A DNA stretch of 44,460 bases from NCBI GenBank assembly GCA_045592745.1, contig JAZNVH010000007.1:1-44460 (forward strand), given 5' to 3'. The number at the start of each line of letters is the position of its first letter. Position 1 is the first letter of the stretch. Under the pieces are notes generated by a model. The model did not search any database. It worked only from the letters and a program-made list of their open reading frames with translations, and was not told the DNA's origin. The position numbers were made by a program, and so were the translations under genes. Positions 32,290 through 41,124 of the stretch are shown one piece after another. This DNA comes from Aphodoplasma sp045592745. Its GTDB lineage: Bacteria; Bacillota; Clostridia; UBA1381; UMGS1253.

Positions 32290-34149
32290 ATGTATAATTT
32301 TGATGCACAATATGATGTAATAGTAATAGGCGGCGGACATGCGGGATGCGAGGCGGCATTTGCGCCTGCAAGACTTGGCAAAAAAACGCTCATGTGCGCC
32401 ACAAACCTTGATGCAATAGCAAACCTTCCGTGCAATCCGTGTATAGGAGGTACTGCAAAAGGGCATCTTGTACGCGAGATTGATGCGCTTGGCGGAGAAA
32501 TGGGCAAGGTAGCCGACAAAACATTTATACAGTCAAAAATATTAAATCGCGCCAAAGGGCCTGCGGTTCACTCGCTGCGCGCACAGATTGACAGACGTGC
32601 GTATCAGATAGAGATGAAGCACCGCCTTGAACTTCAGGAAAATCTTGATGTACTTCAGGCAGAGGTTGTCGATATAATTACCGAAAATGGAGCTGTGTGC
32701 GGTGTTGTAACTGCGACGGGAACGCGCTTTGGTGCAAAATGCGTTATTGTTGCAACGGGCACATTTCTTGGAGGCAAAATATTAATAGGTGAGTACGTGC
32801 GTGAGTCAGGCCCTGACGGTATGTTTGCTGCAACAGAGCTTTCAAAATCGCTCGAGCGTCTCGGCGTGGAAATATTGCGTTTTAAAACGGGCACACCTGC
32901 CAGAGTATTAAGAAGCAGCGTCGATTTTTCTGTTATGGAGGAAGAGCTTGGCGATGATGAGATAACACCGTTTTCGTTTGAAACGCATGGGGAGCTTGAA
33001 AACAAGGTTTCATGCCATCTTACATACACAAACGAAGAAACACATGAAATTATACGCGAAAACCTTCACCGCGCGCCAATGTATTCGGGCGCAATAACGG
33101 GTGTTGGGCCGAGATACTGTCCGTCGATAGAAACAAAAATAGTGCGCTTTGCCGATAAGCCACGCCATCAGGTTTTTATCGAGCCAATGGGAATTGATAC
33201 AGAGGAAATGTATGTGCAGGGAATGTCGACAAGTCTTCCCGAGGATGTTCAGCTAAAGATGCTCAGAAGCATAAAAGGACTTGAAAACGTAAAGATTATG
33301 CGAAGTGCGTACGCAATAGAGTATGACTGCATAAATACGCTCCAATTAAAGCCTTCGCTTGAGTTTAAGGCTATATCGGGACTTTTCGGAGCGGGACAGT
33401 TTAATGGCACAAGTGGCTATGAAGAGGCGGCGGCGCAGGGACTTATTGCAGGAATTAATGCCGCAAGAAAGCTTGATGGAAAAGAAGCCATTGTGCTAAA
33501 ACGCTCGGAAGGCTATATCGGAACACTCATTGATGACCTTGTTACAAAGGGCACCAACGAACCATACAGAATGATGACCTCGCGCTCGGAGTACCGCCTT
33601 CTTTTGCGTCAGGACAATGCCGATGCACGTCTAACGCCGCTTGGACACGAAATAGGATTAATCAGTGATGAGCGATATGAAAAGTTTTTAGAAAAGCAAA
33701 GGGCAATAGAGGCAGAGGTTGAAAGGTTGTGGAGTATAAACGTTTCTCCCGTGGATGCAAATCCGCTTTTGGAAAAATATAACTCGACACCGCTTAAAAC
33801 GGGGACTAAGCTTGCAGAGCTTATACGTCGCCCTGAGCTTAGCTATGATATTTTGGAAAGTGTTGATAAAACACGCGCACCTCTGCCAAGAGAAGTGGTA
33901 GAAGAAGCAGAGATTCTTATAAAATATGAAGGGTATATCCAAAAACAGCTAAGCGCCGCAGAGCAGATGAAAAAGCTTGAGGGAAAAAAGATACCTGACG
34001 ATATAAATTATGATGATGTGTACGGCCTTCGTGATGAGGCAAGAGAAAAGCTTAAAGAGGTCAGACCCGAAACGCTCTCGCAGGCATCGCGCATTTCGGG
34101 AGTGTCGCCTGCTGACATTACGGTTATGATGATACATCTTGGAAAGTAG
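32290..34149 (+). CDS. mnmG: tRNA uridine 5-carboxymethylaminomethyl modification enzyme, FAD subunit
   Basis: MnmG (GidA) works with MnmE to modify the wobble uridine of several tRNAs, using FAD, NADH and methylenetetrahydrofolate. The FAD-binding GGGHAGCEAA is near the N-terminus, followed by NLPCNPCIGGTAKGHLVREI and GTFLGGKI. The C-terminal helical MnmE-binding domain ends RISGVSPADITVMMIHLGK. About 619 residues from ATG 32290. The ribosome binding site is poor, but homology and the promoter place the start here. Unusually, no rsmG or mnmE gene follows; the next genes are unrelated. Confidence 0.95.
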   Translation: MYNFDAQYDVIVIGGGHAGCEAAFAPARLGKKTLMCATNLDAIANLPCNPCIGGTAKGHLVREIDALGGEMGKVADKTFIQSKILNRAKGPAVHSLRAQIDRRAYQIEMKHRLELQENLDVLQAEVVDIITENGAVCGVVTATGTRFGAKCVIVATGTFLGGKILIGEYVRESGPDGMFAATELSKSLERLGVEILRFKTGTPARVLRSSVDFSVMEEELGDDEITPFSFETHGELENKVSCHLTYTNEETHEIIRENLHRAPMYSGAITGVGPRYCPSIETKIVRFADKPRHQVFIEPMGIDTEEMYVQGMSTSLPEDVQLKMLRSIKGLENVKIMRSAYAIEYDCINTLQLKPSLEFKAISGLFGAGQFNGTSGYEEAAAQGLIAGINAARKLDGKEAIVLKRSEGYIGTLIDDLVTKGTNEPYRMMTSRSEYRLLLRQDNADARLTPLGHEIGLISDERYEKFLEKQRAIEAEVERLWSINVSPVDANPLLEKYNSTPLKTGTKLAELIRRPELSYDILESVDKTRAPLPREVVEEAEILIKYEGYIQKQLSAAEQMKKLEGKKIPDDINYDDVYGLRDEAREKLKEVRPETLSQASRISGVSPADITVMMIHLGK

Positions 34150-34183
34150 AAATTAATATAGATAAAAGGGGAGGCGTATAAAG

Positions 34184-34525
34184 ATGAAAAAGAAAATTTT
34201 TATTAGTTTTATTGCAATTATCCTTCTCTTAATAATGATGTTTTCGTTTATGTTTTTTGTAGTTTTGCGCGGTGAAATTGAGGTGGCTCCATCGCCAAAC
34301 GGAGATTATCAAGTAGTTAGTTGGTGGATAGATAAAGGTGGTTTTGGATATAGCGGTGCTTTTTATATGAAGGAAAAAGGTTTATCTTCAAAATGGCATA
34401 AGCTTGGCACAGTCCCGTTTGCAGGCAAGTGGATATCGGAAACTCTCTTTGCAGTACATCACGCATATGTCGTTGATGAAGACAACTATAAAGAATATAA
34501 TGCGAATGACTATTTTAGTAAATAG
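34184..34525 (+). CDS. Small membrane-anchored protein, DUF5412-like
   Basis: A 113-residue protein with an N-terminal signal/anchor (IFISFIAIILLLIMMFSFMF) and a short extracellular beta domain (SPNGDYQVVSWWIDKGGFGY, then KWISETLFAVHHAYVV). The S-P-(N/D)-G-x-Y-x-V pattern recalls DUF5412-type proteins of Firmicutes, function unknown. The start has GGGGAGG upstream. It follows mnmG by 34 bases and may be read through from it. Confidence 0.5.
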   Translation: MKKKIFISFIAIILLLIMMFSFMFFVVLRGEIEVAPSPNGDYQVVSWWIDKGGFGYSGAFYMKEKGLSSKWHKLGTVPFAGKWISETLFAVHHAYVVDEDNYKEYNANDYFSK

Positions 34526-34582
34526 GTATATATTTTTTGGTTTATTTTGATATGAGTATATACAATAAGGAGGAAGTTAAAT

Positions 34583-35257
34583 ATGAAATATGAATTTTTG
34601 AAATTTGAAAATATGCAATATATGATTACATATCCGCAAAGTTACAAAGTTGGTGAGATTTATCCTGTTTTGTTTTCAATTCATGGTGCAGGTACAAGAG
34701 GAAATAATCCGGAACTTTTAAAGGATTGTCTTGTCTTTGAAAAAGCCAAAACGACCAAAGATTTTCCGTTTGTTGTTGTTTCGCCTCTTTGTCATGAGAA
34801 TACATGGTTTGATATGTATGAAACTTTAAAAAGATTTATACTTCACATAGCAAACAGCAGCTTTGCGGATAAAAAGAGAATTTATGCTACCGGTGGAAGC
34901 ATGGGAGGGTATGCTGTATGGCAGCTTGGAATGAGTATGCCGGAAGTGTTTGCCGCAATTGCACCTGTCTGTGGCGGTGGTATGTATTGGAATGCCGCAA
35001 GACTTGTAAATGTTCCTGTTTGGGCATTTCATGGCGAAAAAGATGATGTCGTAAAACTTGAAGAATCCGTTAAGATGGTTGATGCGGTAAATAAATGCGG
35101 TGGAAATGCAAAACTAACTATATATCCAGACATTGCTCATGCTTCATGGGTTCCTGCATATACGAACGAAGAAGTTTATGAATGGTTTTTAACCCATGAA
35201 AACAAAAATGAAAATTCTATAGTTGATTTGTATAATAATAGTAAGCTGTACGGCTGA
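34583..35257 (+). CDS. Alpha/beta hydrolase, esterase/dienelactone-hydrolase-like
   Basis: A 224-residue cytosolic alpha/beta hydrolase without a signal peptide. The nucleophile elbow is GGSMGGYAVW, the acid is in FHGEKDDVV and the histidine in IAHASW. An oxyanion-type strand occurs in LFSIHGAGTRG. Relatives are predicted phospholipase/carboxylesterase or peptidase enzymes; the substrate cannot be read from the sequence. The start follows AAGGAGG. It is followed by a strong terminator shared with the convergent SLH gene. Confidence 0.85.
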   Translation: MKYEFLKFENMQYMITYPQSYKVGEIYPVLFSIHGAGTRGNNPELLKDCLVFEKAKTTKDFPFVVVSPLCHENTWFDMYETLKRFILHIANSSFADKKRIYATGGSMGGYAVWQLGMSMPEVFAAIAPVCGGGMYWNAARLVNVPVWAFHGEKDDVVKLEESVKMVDAVNKCGGNAKLTIYPDIAHASWVPAYTNEEVYEWFLTHENKNENSIVDLYNNSKLYG

Positions 35258-35347
35258 GCCTATATATGCAAACAATATAAAAAGTTATTGTTGTTTGGGT
35301 AATTAAAACAGCTTATGTTTGAACCGGAAACGAGCATCCTTTACAAA

Positions 35348-35377
35348 AAAAGCGGAATGAAAATTCATTCCGCTTTT
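35348..35377. terminator. Bidirectional terminator
   Basis: A 14-base stem AAAAGCGGAATGAA/TTCATTCCGCTTTT with a 2-base centre, flanked by A- and T-runs, between the convergent hydrolase and SLH genes. Confidence 0.9.
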
Positions 35378-35396
35378 AATATTGTCCATTCGTATT

Positions 35397-37208
35397 TTAA
35401 TCTTCAATCAATATGATTGTTGATGCCTCAAATGCGCCCATATTTACTTCGCCCGAAATCATGAGCATGTCGCCTTCTTCAAGCTTGTCAATGCTGCTTC
35501 TCTTAGCCGAAACACTGCCGATAACAGAAAGGTCTTCTTTTACAAATACCTGTTGCACAGAAATATTACCGCTTGCATCTGTAACGTTCACATTTATAAA
35601 GCCGAGCGAAGTGTTTACTGCCGAAACTGTTCCCGTAACAGTTTTTGGCTGCGAAACAGCGTGCACATCAATTTGTGTAACTGTGTTACTTTCGATGTTG
35701 ATATCTACCGTATAATCTACACGAAGGTCATAAAGTGTTGCTGCTGTTCCGTTTAGGAAAATTTGTGTATCACGAACTATCGCATAAGAAGTGGTTTGAC
35801 CGTCCGCGTTAACCTTTATTGATGAGTTGTTTCGTCCGATTGTAATTTCTTCGATTGTGCCTGTTGTTGTACTAAGCTGTGAGTATGCCACAATTGCTGT
35901 AATCGAGTCATATTCAAGCTCAAGCTCTATGATATCGCCGGGCAAAAGGCTGCGAAGATTTGATGATTTTTTGTTCTTTACAACGGAAACCTTGCTGTCA
36001 ATATGATAGATTTGACCGTCGTATTCGGGGTCGTAGTGCGAAATTTCAAGCATTGTTGTAGGAGTAAAGATTACCTCCGAAACACTTGCGTCTGTTATTG
36101 TTCTGATTCTTGACTGACCTTCAAGCGAGGTTACGGTTTCGTTTTCAATTGTTATATAAACTCTGTCGCCTGCTGCAAAGTTTGACAAAGAAGCGGCTTG
36201 GCCGTTGTATGTATATAAAACATTATCGGCAAGCTTATATTCTTCTGTTAACGAAGAATCAAGGCCAAAACCATATGCCTCTATGAATTCGCCGCGCGTA
36301 TCTGAGAATGAACCCGTATATATTGCATCTATTGTCTGTGCTTCGCCTTCAATCGCATCGATTGCCCACACACCCTTATGGTTTGAAGTAACAATGGCTT
36401 CATCGCCGATGCCAAGGTCATCGAAAGTTACATGTTCGCCGTCAAGGTTTACTATAGTTTCGTCATTGATTGCATAAATTTTGCCGTTTAGTACAAATGT
36501 TTTTGCAGAGTGGTCAATGCTTGAAATTGTACCGCCGGAGGTTGTCATATTCATATAATCCATAACTCTTTTGAGCATAATTGCAACCTGAGCACGTGTA
36601 ACGCTTGTGTTTGGTGAGAAGGTGTTATCATCCATGCCCTGCATTATGCCTTTTTTGGTTACAAAATCAATATACCCCTTTGACGCTGCGGGAATTGTGT
36701 CAGCGTCTGTGTAGTCAAACACATAAATTACAGTGTTTTCGACCTCTTCCTGACCGCCCATGATTTTTGTTATTAAAATTGCGGCCTCGTGGCGCTGCAT
36801 GGGAAGATTCTTTGTGCTTTCGCTAATATAAATATCAAGCTCAGCCTCTGTAAATATTCCTCTGTAGAGCATATAACAAAGCTCTTTTGTTGCGTATGTA
36901 TTATACTTTGCACAAACGGGGGCATAAAGAACCTGCGCAGCTTCGACAGCGTCTTTGTTGACATCGTCGTTTACACCGATTGTTCTTGCAAACAATGTAA
37001 ATGCCTCTTGATTTGTAATGCTGTTCGCAGGCTGATATGTACCATCAGAGTATCCTTTTACAATGCCCTTGTCGGCAAGCTCAAGTACGGTGTCGCGTGC
37101 CCAGTCCCAACGCGCATCGACAAGGTCTGAAAAGCTTGCGGCAAAGACGCTTGTACATACTGTAAGCATCATAATGCATGACAGCAAAAGTGCAATTAAT
37201 TTTTTCAT
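35397..37208 (-). CDS. S-layer-homology domain surface protein
   Basis: A secreted 603-residue protein. The signal peptide MKKLIALLLSCIMMLTVCTSV ends near VFA, followed by SLH domains: RDTVLELADKGIVKGYSDGT, a diverged second copy around AKYNTYATKELCYMLYRGI, and a third GYIDFVTKKGIMQGMDDNTF with SPNTSVTRAQVAIML. SLH domains bind pyruvylated secondary cell-wall polymer. The rest is beta-rich with repeated (I/V)-x-x-I-(D/T) strands such as TGTIEEITIGRNN and TGTVSAVNTSLGFINV, resembling clostridial surface-repeat domains. The start has GGGAGG upstream. Confidence 0.9.
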   Translation of the reverse strand: MKKLIALLLSCIMMLTVCTSVFAASFSDLVDARWDWARDTVLELADKGIVKGYSDGTYQPANSITNQEAFTLFARTIGVNDDVNKDAVEAAQVLYAPVCAKYNTYATKELCYMLYRGIFTEAELDIYISESTKNLPMQRHEAAILITKIMGGQEEVENTVIYVFDYTDADTIPAASKGYIDFVTKKGIMQGMDDNTFSPNTSVTRAQVAIMLKRVMDYMNMTTSGGTISSIDHSAKTFVLNGKIYAINDETIVNLDGEHVTFDDLGIGDEAIVTSNHKGVWAIDAIEGEAQTIDAIYTGSFSDTRGEFIEAYGFGLDSSLTEEYKLADNVLYTYNGQAASLSNFAAGDRVYITIENETVTSLEGQSRIRTITDASVSEVIFTPTTMLEISHYDPEYDGQIYHIDSKVSVVKNKKSSNLRSLLPGDIIELELEYDSITAIVAYSQLSTTTGTIEEITIGRNNSSIKVNADGQTTSYAIVRDTQIFLNGTAATLYDLRVDYTVDINIESNTVTQIDVHAVSQPKTVTGTVSAVNTSLGFINVNVTDASGNISVQQVFVKEDLSVIGSVSAKRSSIDKLEEGDMLMISGEVNMGAFEASTIILIED

Positions 37209-37275
37209 TTACTTATCCTCCCTTTATGTAAAAGATTTTGAGTTTTTACTGATATATAGTATACACCTTGATACC

Positions 37276-37303
37276 ATTATACCATATTTTATGATAATGT
37301 AAA
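37276..37303 (-). promoter_or_regulatory. Promoter of the SLH gene
   Basis: On the minus strand: -35 TTTACA (37298-37303), a 16-base spacer, -10 TATAAT (37276-37281), giving a leader of about 60 bases. Confidence 0.55.
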
Positions 37304-37359
37304 GTAATTTTATATTAATATATAATTACAAATTATTACAAAATATCGACATCGGACAC

Positions 37360-37388
37360 GCATTTACAAGAGGCGATGCTCATATAAT
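37360..37388 (+). promoter_or_regulatory. Candidate sporulation-sigma promoter upstream of the small-protein/spoIID cluster
   Basis: GCATTTA (37360-37366), 14 bases, then CATATAAT (37381-37388). CATATAAT fits the sigma-E -10 consensus CATAYAAT, and the layout is also close to sigma-G sites. The spacing is slightly short for sigma-E. Compatible with the sporulation gene downstream; not proven. Confidence 0.35.
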
Positions 37389-37421
37389 ATCATGTAAAGT
37401 AAATTTGGAGGCGACTATTTT

Positions 37422-37712
37422 ATGAAAAAAAACGATTCTATGGGCAAAGCCGATAAAATATTATCTTCAATAGATGCAGACACATTGCAAAAGGGAATTG
37501 ATAAGTTAAAAGGAATGTCGGAAGCTGAAAGCGCGAAACTAAAAAAGCAGCTTGACGGCATTGACAAAGAGAAGGTGCTTGAGATGTTTAACAGCTTAAG
37601 CCCCCAGCAGATAAAGCAAAAGCTTTCAAAGTTTGATATAACAAAGCTTGATGCACTCAATGGTAATGGGAAAATTATAGAGAAGCTCAAAAAAGACAAA
37701 AACAAGAGGTGA
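37422..37712 (+). CDS. Small charged helical protein upstream of spoIID
   Basis: A 96-residue soluble protein, rich in Lys, Asp, Leu and Ser, predicted almost fully helical (ILSSIDADTLQKGIDKLKGM, then SPQQIKQKLSKFDITKLDAL). No family I recognise. The ribosome binding site TTGGAGG precedes ATG. It is the first of three small genes with 5-30 base gaps leading to spoIID, so a role in sporulation is plausible by context only. Confidence 0.7.
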   Translation: MKKNDSMGKADKILSSIDADTLQKGIDKLKGMSEAESAKLKKQLDGIDKEKVLEMFNSLSPQQIKQKLSKFDITKLDALNGNGKIIEKLKKDKNKR

Positions 37713-37717
37713 TATAA

Positions 37718-38104
37718 TTGTCAAAAGATATGGACATAGCAATAGATACTCTTAAAGAGATGCTTAATAGTCCTGATGGTGCTAAAACAATTGAATCTCT
37801 TATGAGTACATTTATGTCGGGCAATTCGCAAGATAGCGGACAAAGCGAAGATGGCGATAATGAGAAGGAAAGCGACAGCGCTTTGCCGTTTGTTAACCTT
37901 TCGGATATTCCTGTTGACAGTATTATGAAAATAGCAGGAGCCTATAAAAGTCTTAATAAAACGAGCGATCCGAGAATAACTCTCTTAAAAGCAATAAAGC
38001 CTTATGTTCGCTCTACAAGAAGTGAAAGTGTTGATACGGCGATAAAGCTTTTAGGGCTTTTGCGTCTTGCACCGCTTCTGGGAGAATTAAAGGACGTGTT
38101 ATAG
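37718..38104 (+). CDS. Conserved-looking small protein, second of the spoIID cluster
   Basis: A 128-residue protein starting at TTG 37718 with GAGGTGA 5 bases upstream. An acidic, Ser/Gly-rich middle (about residues 34-54) separates two helical parts; the C-terminal DPRITLLKAIKPYVRSTRSE with KLLGLLRLAPLLG matches a pattern I remember from clostridial proteins of unknown function. Five bases after the preceding gene. No membrane segment. Confidence 0.7.
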   Translation: MSKDMDIAIDTLKEMLNSPDGAKTIESLMSTFMSGNSQDSGQSEDGDNEKESDSALPFVNLSDIPVDSIMKIAGAYKSLNKTSDPRITLLKAIKPYVRSTRSESVDTAIKLLGLLRLAPLLGELKDVL

Positions 38105-38134
38105 GCAAAAAATACGATATGCGGAGCTGATAGT

Positions 38135-38479
38135 ATGGCGAAAAGATATTATAAATATGATTCCGTGGGAATGCCTGCTCCAAATGCGGGTGTTCCCATG
38201 CACGCGCAAAGAATGAGTGAGAAAAAACTGGAGGCGGCTGAGGAAATTATAAAACCACGCCCTCTTTTTGTGTCCGAGGAAGAAAAAACAAACAATGACA
38301 CATCTGTTTTATCTTCGCTTTTTAAAAACGGAAAAGTTTTGGGGCGCTACGAAACAGATGATATAATGCTTTTGTGTATAATATTTTTGCTTTTGCAAAA
38401 CAAAGAGGAACTTGACATTCCTCTTTTGCTGGCGCTTGGATATATTTTTTTGTCGGACAAGGACTTTTCTTTGTTTTAA
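38135..38479 (+). CDS. Small protein with hydrophobic C-terminus, third of the spoIID cluster
   Basis: A 114-residue protein. A charged N-terminal half containing a Pro/Met-rich stretch (SVGMPAPNAGVPMHAQRM) is followed by a C-terminal pair of hydrophobic helices (DDIMLLCIIFLLLQNKEELD, then IPLLLALGYIFLSDKDF). It may be a tail-anchored membrane protein. The start has GCGGAG upstream. It ends 48 bases before spoIID. Function unknown. Confidence 0.7.
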   Translation: MAKRYYKYDSVGMPAPNAGVPMHAQRMSEKKLEAAEEIIKPRPLFVSEEEKTNNDTSVLSSLFKNGKVLGRYETDDIMLLCIIFLLLQNKEELDIPLLLALGYIFLSDKDFSLF

Positions 38480-38527
38480 GCAAAGGACATTCTTTGTCAT
38501 ACAAAAACCTCCAAAGGAGATAAAAAT

Positions 38528-39508
38528 ATGAAAAGATTTTTGTTTATCAGCGTATTTTATATTTGCATAATACTTTTTATCCCGTATGTAATTGTGAGAT
38601 TTTCGTCTGCACAGCAAAAAAATACTGCTTCTGCTGCAAGCGAGCCCATAGAAAAAATTACAACGTGCATTTCTTCTACGGGAGAGGTGCGCGAAATCGA
38701 TTTTTGTGAATATTTAAAAGGAGTTGTCAGTGCAGAAATGCCCGCAAGCTTTCATGAGGAGGCTCTTAAGGCACAGGCGGTTGCGGCGAGAAGCTATATC
38801 CTTACGCGTATGCAGGGGTATAAAAGGGATGGCACACCACCCGAGCATAACGGCGCGATGACATGTGATGACCCATCGCACTGTAAAGCGTGGACATCTA
38901 CCGAAAAGCTTAAAGAGCAGTGGGGCGATAGCTTTGATTTTTACTGGGACAAGATTTCCTCATGCACAGAGCAGACAAAAGGGATTGTGATGACGTATGA
39001 CGGCAAGCTTGTAAATGCAGTTTTTCATTCGACAAGCAGCGGCTTTACAGAAAGTGCAAAGGATGTGTGGGGTGGTGACATTCCGTATCTTGTTAGTGTA
39101 AAAAGCGAAGGAGACTCTCTTTCACCAAAATATAATGACTCCGTCACCTTTTCCATTGATGAGTATAAAAACAAAATCATGCAAAATTTCCCTGATGCGA
39201 GCTTTGAGGGACGCGAGCTTATAGAAACAATAAACAGAAGTGAGGCGGGCGGAATAACGACGATTGTCACAGGGGGCGTAAGCATAAAGGCTGCGCAGTT
39301 TAGAAATATATTTTCACTTCGTTCGGCAAACATAGAGTTTTCTTATGACGAAAACAACATAACAATGACTACAAAAGGAAACGGACACGGGGTGGGTATG
39401 AGTCAGTACGGCGCAAATTATCTTGCCGCGACAGGTATGAAATACGAAGATATTTTAAAGACCTACTATACGGGGGTTGAGGTAGAAACGTTTGAGGGAA
39501 AACTTTAA
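38528..39508 (+). CDS. spoIID: Stage II sporulation protein D, peptidoglycan lytic transglycosylase
   Basis: SpoIID cleaves glycan strands and, with SpoIIP and SpoIIM, drives forespore engulfment. The N-terminal membrane segment (FISVFYICIILFIPYVIV) anchors it outside the membrane. The catalytic glutamate is Glu70 in VVSAEMPASF, followed by EALKAQAVAARSYIL, CKAWTS and the C-terminal GHGVGMSQYGANYLA. The 326 residues are typical. The start follows AAAGGAG. It is the clearest evidence of endospore formation in this window. SpoIID-like proteins outside sporulation exist, but the C-terminal features and neighbours fit SpoIID. Confidence 0.9.
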   Translation: MKRFLFISVFYICIILFIPYVIVRFSSAQQKNTASAASEPIEKITTCISSTGEVREIDFCEYLKGVVSAEMPASFHEEALKAQAVAARSYILTRMQGYKRDGTPPEHNGAMTCDDPSHCKAWTSTEKLKEQWGDSFDFYWDKISSCTEQTKGIVMTYDGKLVNAVFHSTSSGFTESAKDVWGGDIPYLVSVKSEGDSLSPKYNDSVTFSIDEYKNKIMQNFPDASFEGRELIETINRSEAGGITTIVTGGVSIKAAQFRNIFSLRSANIEFSYDENNITMTTKGNGHGVGMSQYGANYLAATGMKYEDILKTYYTGVEVETFEGKL

Positions 39509-39592
39509 AAATGCATCAAAATTTTACGTAAAACCAAAATATGTCTTTATTATGAACATTGTAAATAAGCCCTGAAGGATTTGAAAATGTGC

Positions 39593-39621
39593 TGGACTTT
39601 TTTTGAAAGGTATAGTATAAT
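39593..39621 (+). promoter_or_regulatory. Promoter of the membrane protein/sigma factor pair
   Basis: -35 TGGACT (39593-39598), a 17-base spacer, -10 TATAAT (39616-39621), giving a leader of about 40 bases before the ATG at 39670. Confidence 0.6.
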
Positions 39622-39669
39622 AAGCTTTGTTAAAAAGAGCTTTTTACAGAAAGATTAAGGTGAAATAAC

Positions 39670-40350
39670 ATGGGCACAATGTTTACAACTTATTTAAAAA
39701 CATTTTCAAAGGAATGGTGGGAAAACCTTTGGTATCACTATAAGTGGTACATAATTGGTACTATAGGGGTTTTGCTTTTGTTGATTTTCGGTATAACAGA
39801 ATGTGCTACCTCGGTGCGTCCCGATTTTACAATGACATATATGGGCGGACTTGAATCGATGGGTCAGATTGAGGCGTATCAGCTTGAGGACAAGCTTGCC
39901 TTGGTAACAGGCGATGTTGACAGCGACGGCAAAACCAAAGCAAAGGTTAACGTAATATATCTTGATGCGGGCAGCGGAAGCGAGGAAATGGCGGCGAATT
40001 ATAATATGGCGGACATTGAGTTGGCAGGAGGAGACGCAGTAGTGCTGCTTTTTGATGAAAAATTTGTCGAACGCTATTCAAAATACGGCTTTGTGGACCT
40101 TAGTGAGTATACAGATGAATTTTCGATTGATGAAAGCCTTTTAAAACGCTATGATGACGGCAGTGTATACGCTGTGAAATTGAGCCAAAATCCGATTTTT
40201 ACACAAATTGATGGTATGAACGCCGAGAACTTGTATATGGCTGTGCGTCCTCTAAGACCGAATGATAAATCAAACTGGCAAAAGAAAAATCATGAAAACG
40301 GAGTGCAGATGGCGCGCTATATCATAAGCGGAGGCAGCGTAAATCCTTAA
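39670..40350 (+). CDS. Membrane-anchored protein of unknown function, upstream of sigma factor
   Basis: A 226-residue protein with one membrane segment (WYIIGTIGVLLLLIFGI) after a Trp/Tyr-rich N-terminus and an extracellular domain of about 170 residues with VNVIYLDAGSGSEEMAANYN and DAVVLLFDEKFVERYSKYGF. The latter half loosely resembles a periplasmic-binding-like lobe, but I cannot name it. The start has AAGGTGA upstream. It lies 16 bases before the sigma factor gene; such gene pairs often encode regulators of the sigma factor, so an anti-sigma or sensor role is a hypothesis. Confidence 0.65.
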   Translation: MGTMFTTYLKTFSKEWWENLWYHYKWYIIGTIGVLLLLIFGITECATSVRPDFTMTYMGGLESMGQIEAYQLEDKLALVTGDVDSDGKTKAKVNVIYLDAGSGSEEMAANYNMADIELAGGDAVVLLFDEKFVERYSKYGFVDLSEYTDEFSIDESLLKRYDDGSVYAVKLSQNPIFTQIDGMNAENLYMAVRPLRPNDKSNWQKKNHENGVQMARYIISGGSVNP

Positions 40351-40366
40351 AGGGGCTTAGATATTT

Positions 40367-41062
40367 ATGGAGCAGCAAAAGGTAAATGGCAAGTTTGATG
40401 AGCAGATGCTTTTTGAACGTTATCAGAAAACAAAAGATACTGCGCTGAGAAATGAAATTATAGACAGATATACATATATAGCACGCATAGCGGCAAAACG
40501 TTTTTGCGGACGAGGCATTGATTATGATGATTTGTATCAGGTGGCGTGCATCGGACTTTTATATGCTGTCGAGCGCTTTGATGTATCAAAGGGAGTGAAA
40601 TTCACAACCTTTGCGGCGCCTACCATTATCGGCGAGATAAAAAAATATTTTAGAGACAAGGGAAACTTTATACGTGTGCCAAGAAGATTGTACGAAATTT
40701 TTTCAAAGGCTCACAGAATACATATGGCAAACAGCGCAGAACATGAAAACGCAAACAGTGGGGCGCTTCTTCCGCAAGTGGTGTCAATAGAGAGCGAAAT
40801 TCTTGGCAATGATATGCGGTTTGAAAACACTCTCGGGCAGACGGATGAAGGTTTTTTGCTTGTCGAGGATAAGGATTTTGTTGACAATTGCATGCGTCTT
40901 TTGGGCGAGGATGAGAAAAAGTTTGTGCACAAAAGGTATTATGAAGAAAAAAGCCAGAAGCAAATAGCGTCTGATATGGGTGTGTCACAGATGTGCATAT
41001 CACGAATGGAGCGCAGACTTTTAAAAAAGCTCAGAAATATGTATTTTAAAGAAAGTGTATAA
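40367..41062 (+). CDS. RNA polymerase sigma factor, SigB/F/G-like with reduced region 3
   Basis: A 231-residue sigma-70-family factor. Region 2 is clear (IDYDDLYQVACIGLLYAVER, then KGVKFTTFAAPTIIGEIKKY) and is followed by IRVPRRL as in SigB, SigF and SigG. Region 4 with its helix-turn-helix ends the protein (KSQKQIASDMGVSQMCISRM). Between them only about 35 residues replace the usual 65-70 residue region 3, so the region 3 helix-turn-helix is largely missing. Which stress or sporulation programme it serves is unknown. The paired upstream membrane protein may control it. Confidence 0.8.
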   Translation: MEQQKVNGKFDEQMLFERYQKTKDTALRNEIIDRYTYIARIAAKRFCGRGIDYDDLYQVACIGLLYAVERFDVSKGVKFTTFAAPTIIGEIKKYFRDKGNFIRVPRRLYEIFSKAHRIHMANSAEHENANSGALLPQVVSIESEILGNDMRFENTLGQTDEGFLLVEDKDFVDNCMRLLGEDEKKFVHKRYYEEKSQKQIASDMGVSQMCISRMERRLLKKLRNMYFKESV

Positions 41063-41086
41063 AAACTGCAGATTAAAAATTTTAAG

Positions 41087-41121
41087 CAAGGACAATTTTA
41101 AAAAATTGCCCTTGTTTTTTT
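41087..41121 (+). terminator. Terminator after the sigma factor gene
   Basis: An imperfect stem CAAGG-ACAATTTT/AAATTG-CCCTTG followed by TTTTTTT. It ends the plus-strand transcript before the convergent gene at 41125-41484. Confidence 0.75.
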
Positions 41122-41124
41122 ATT

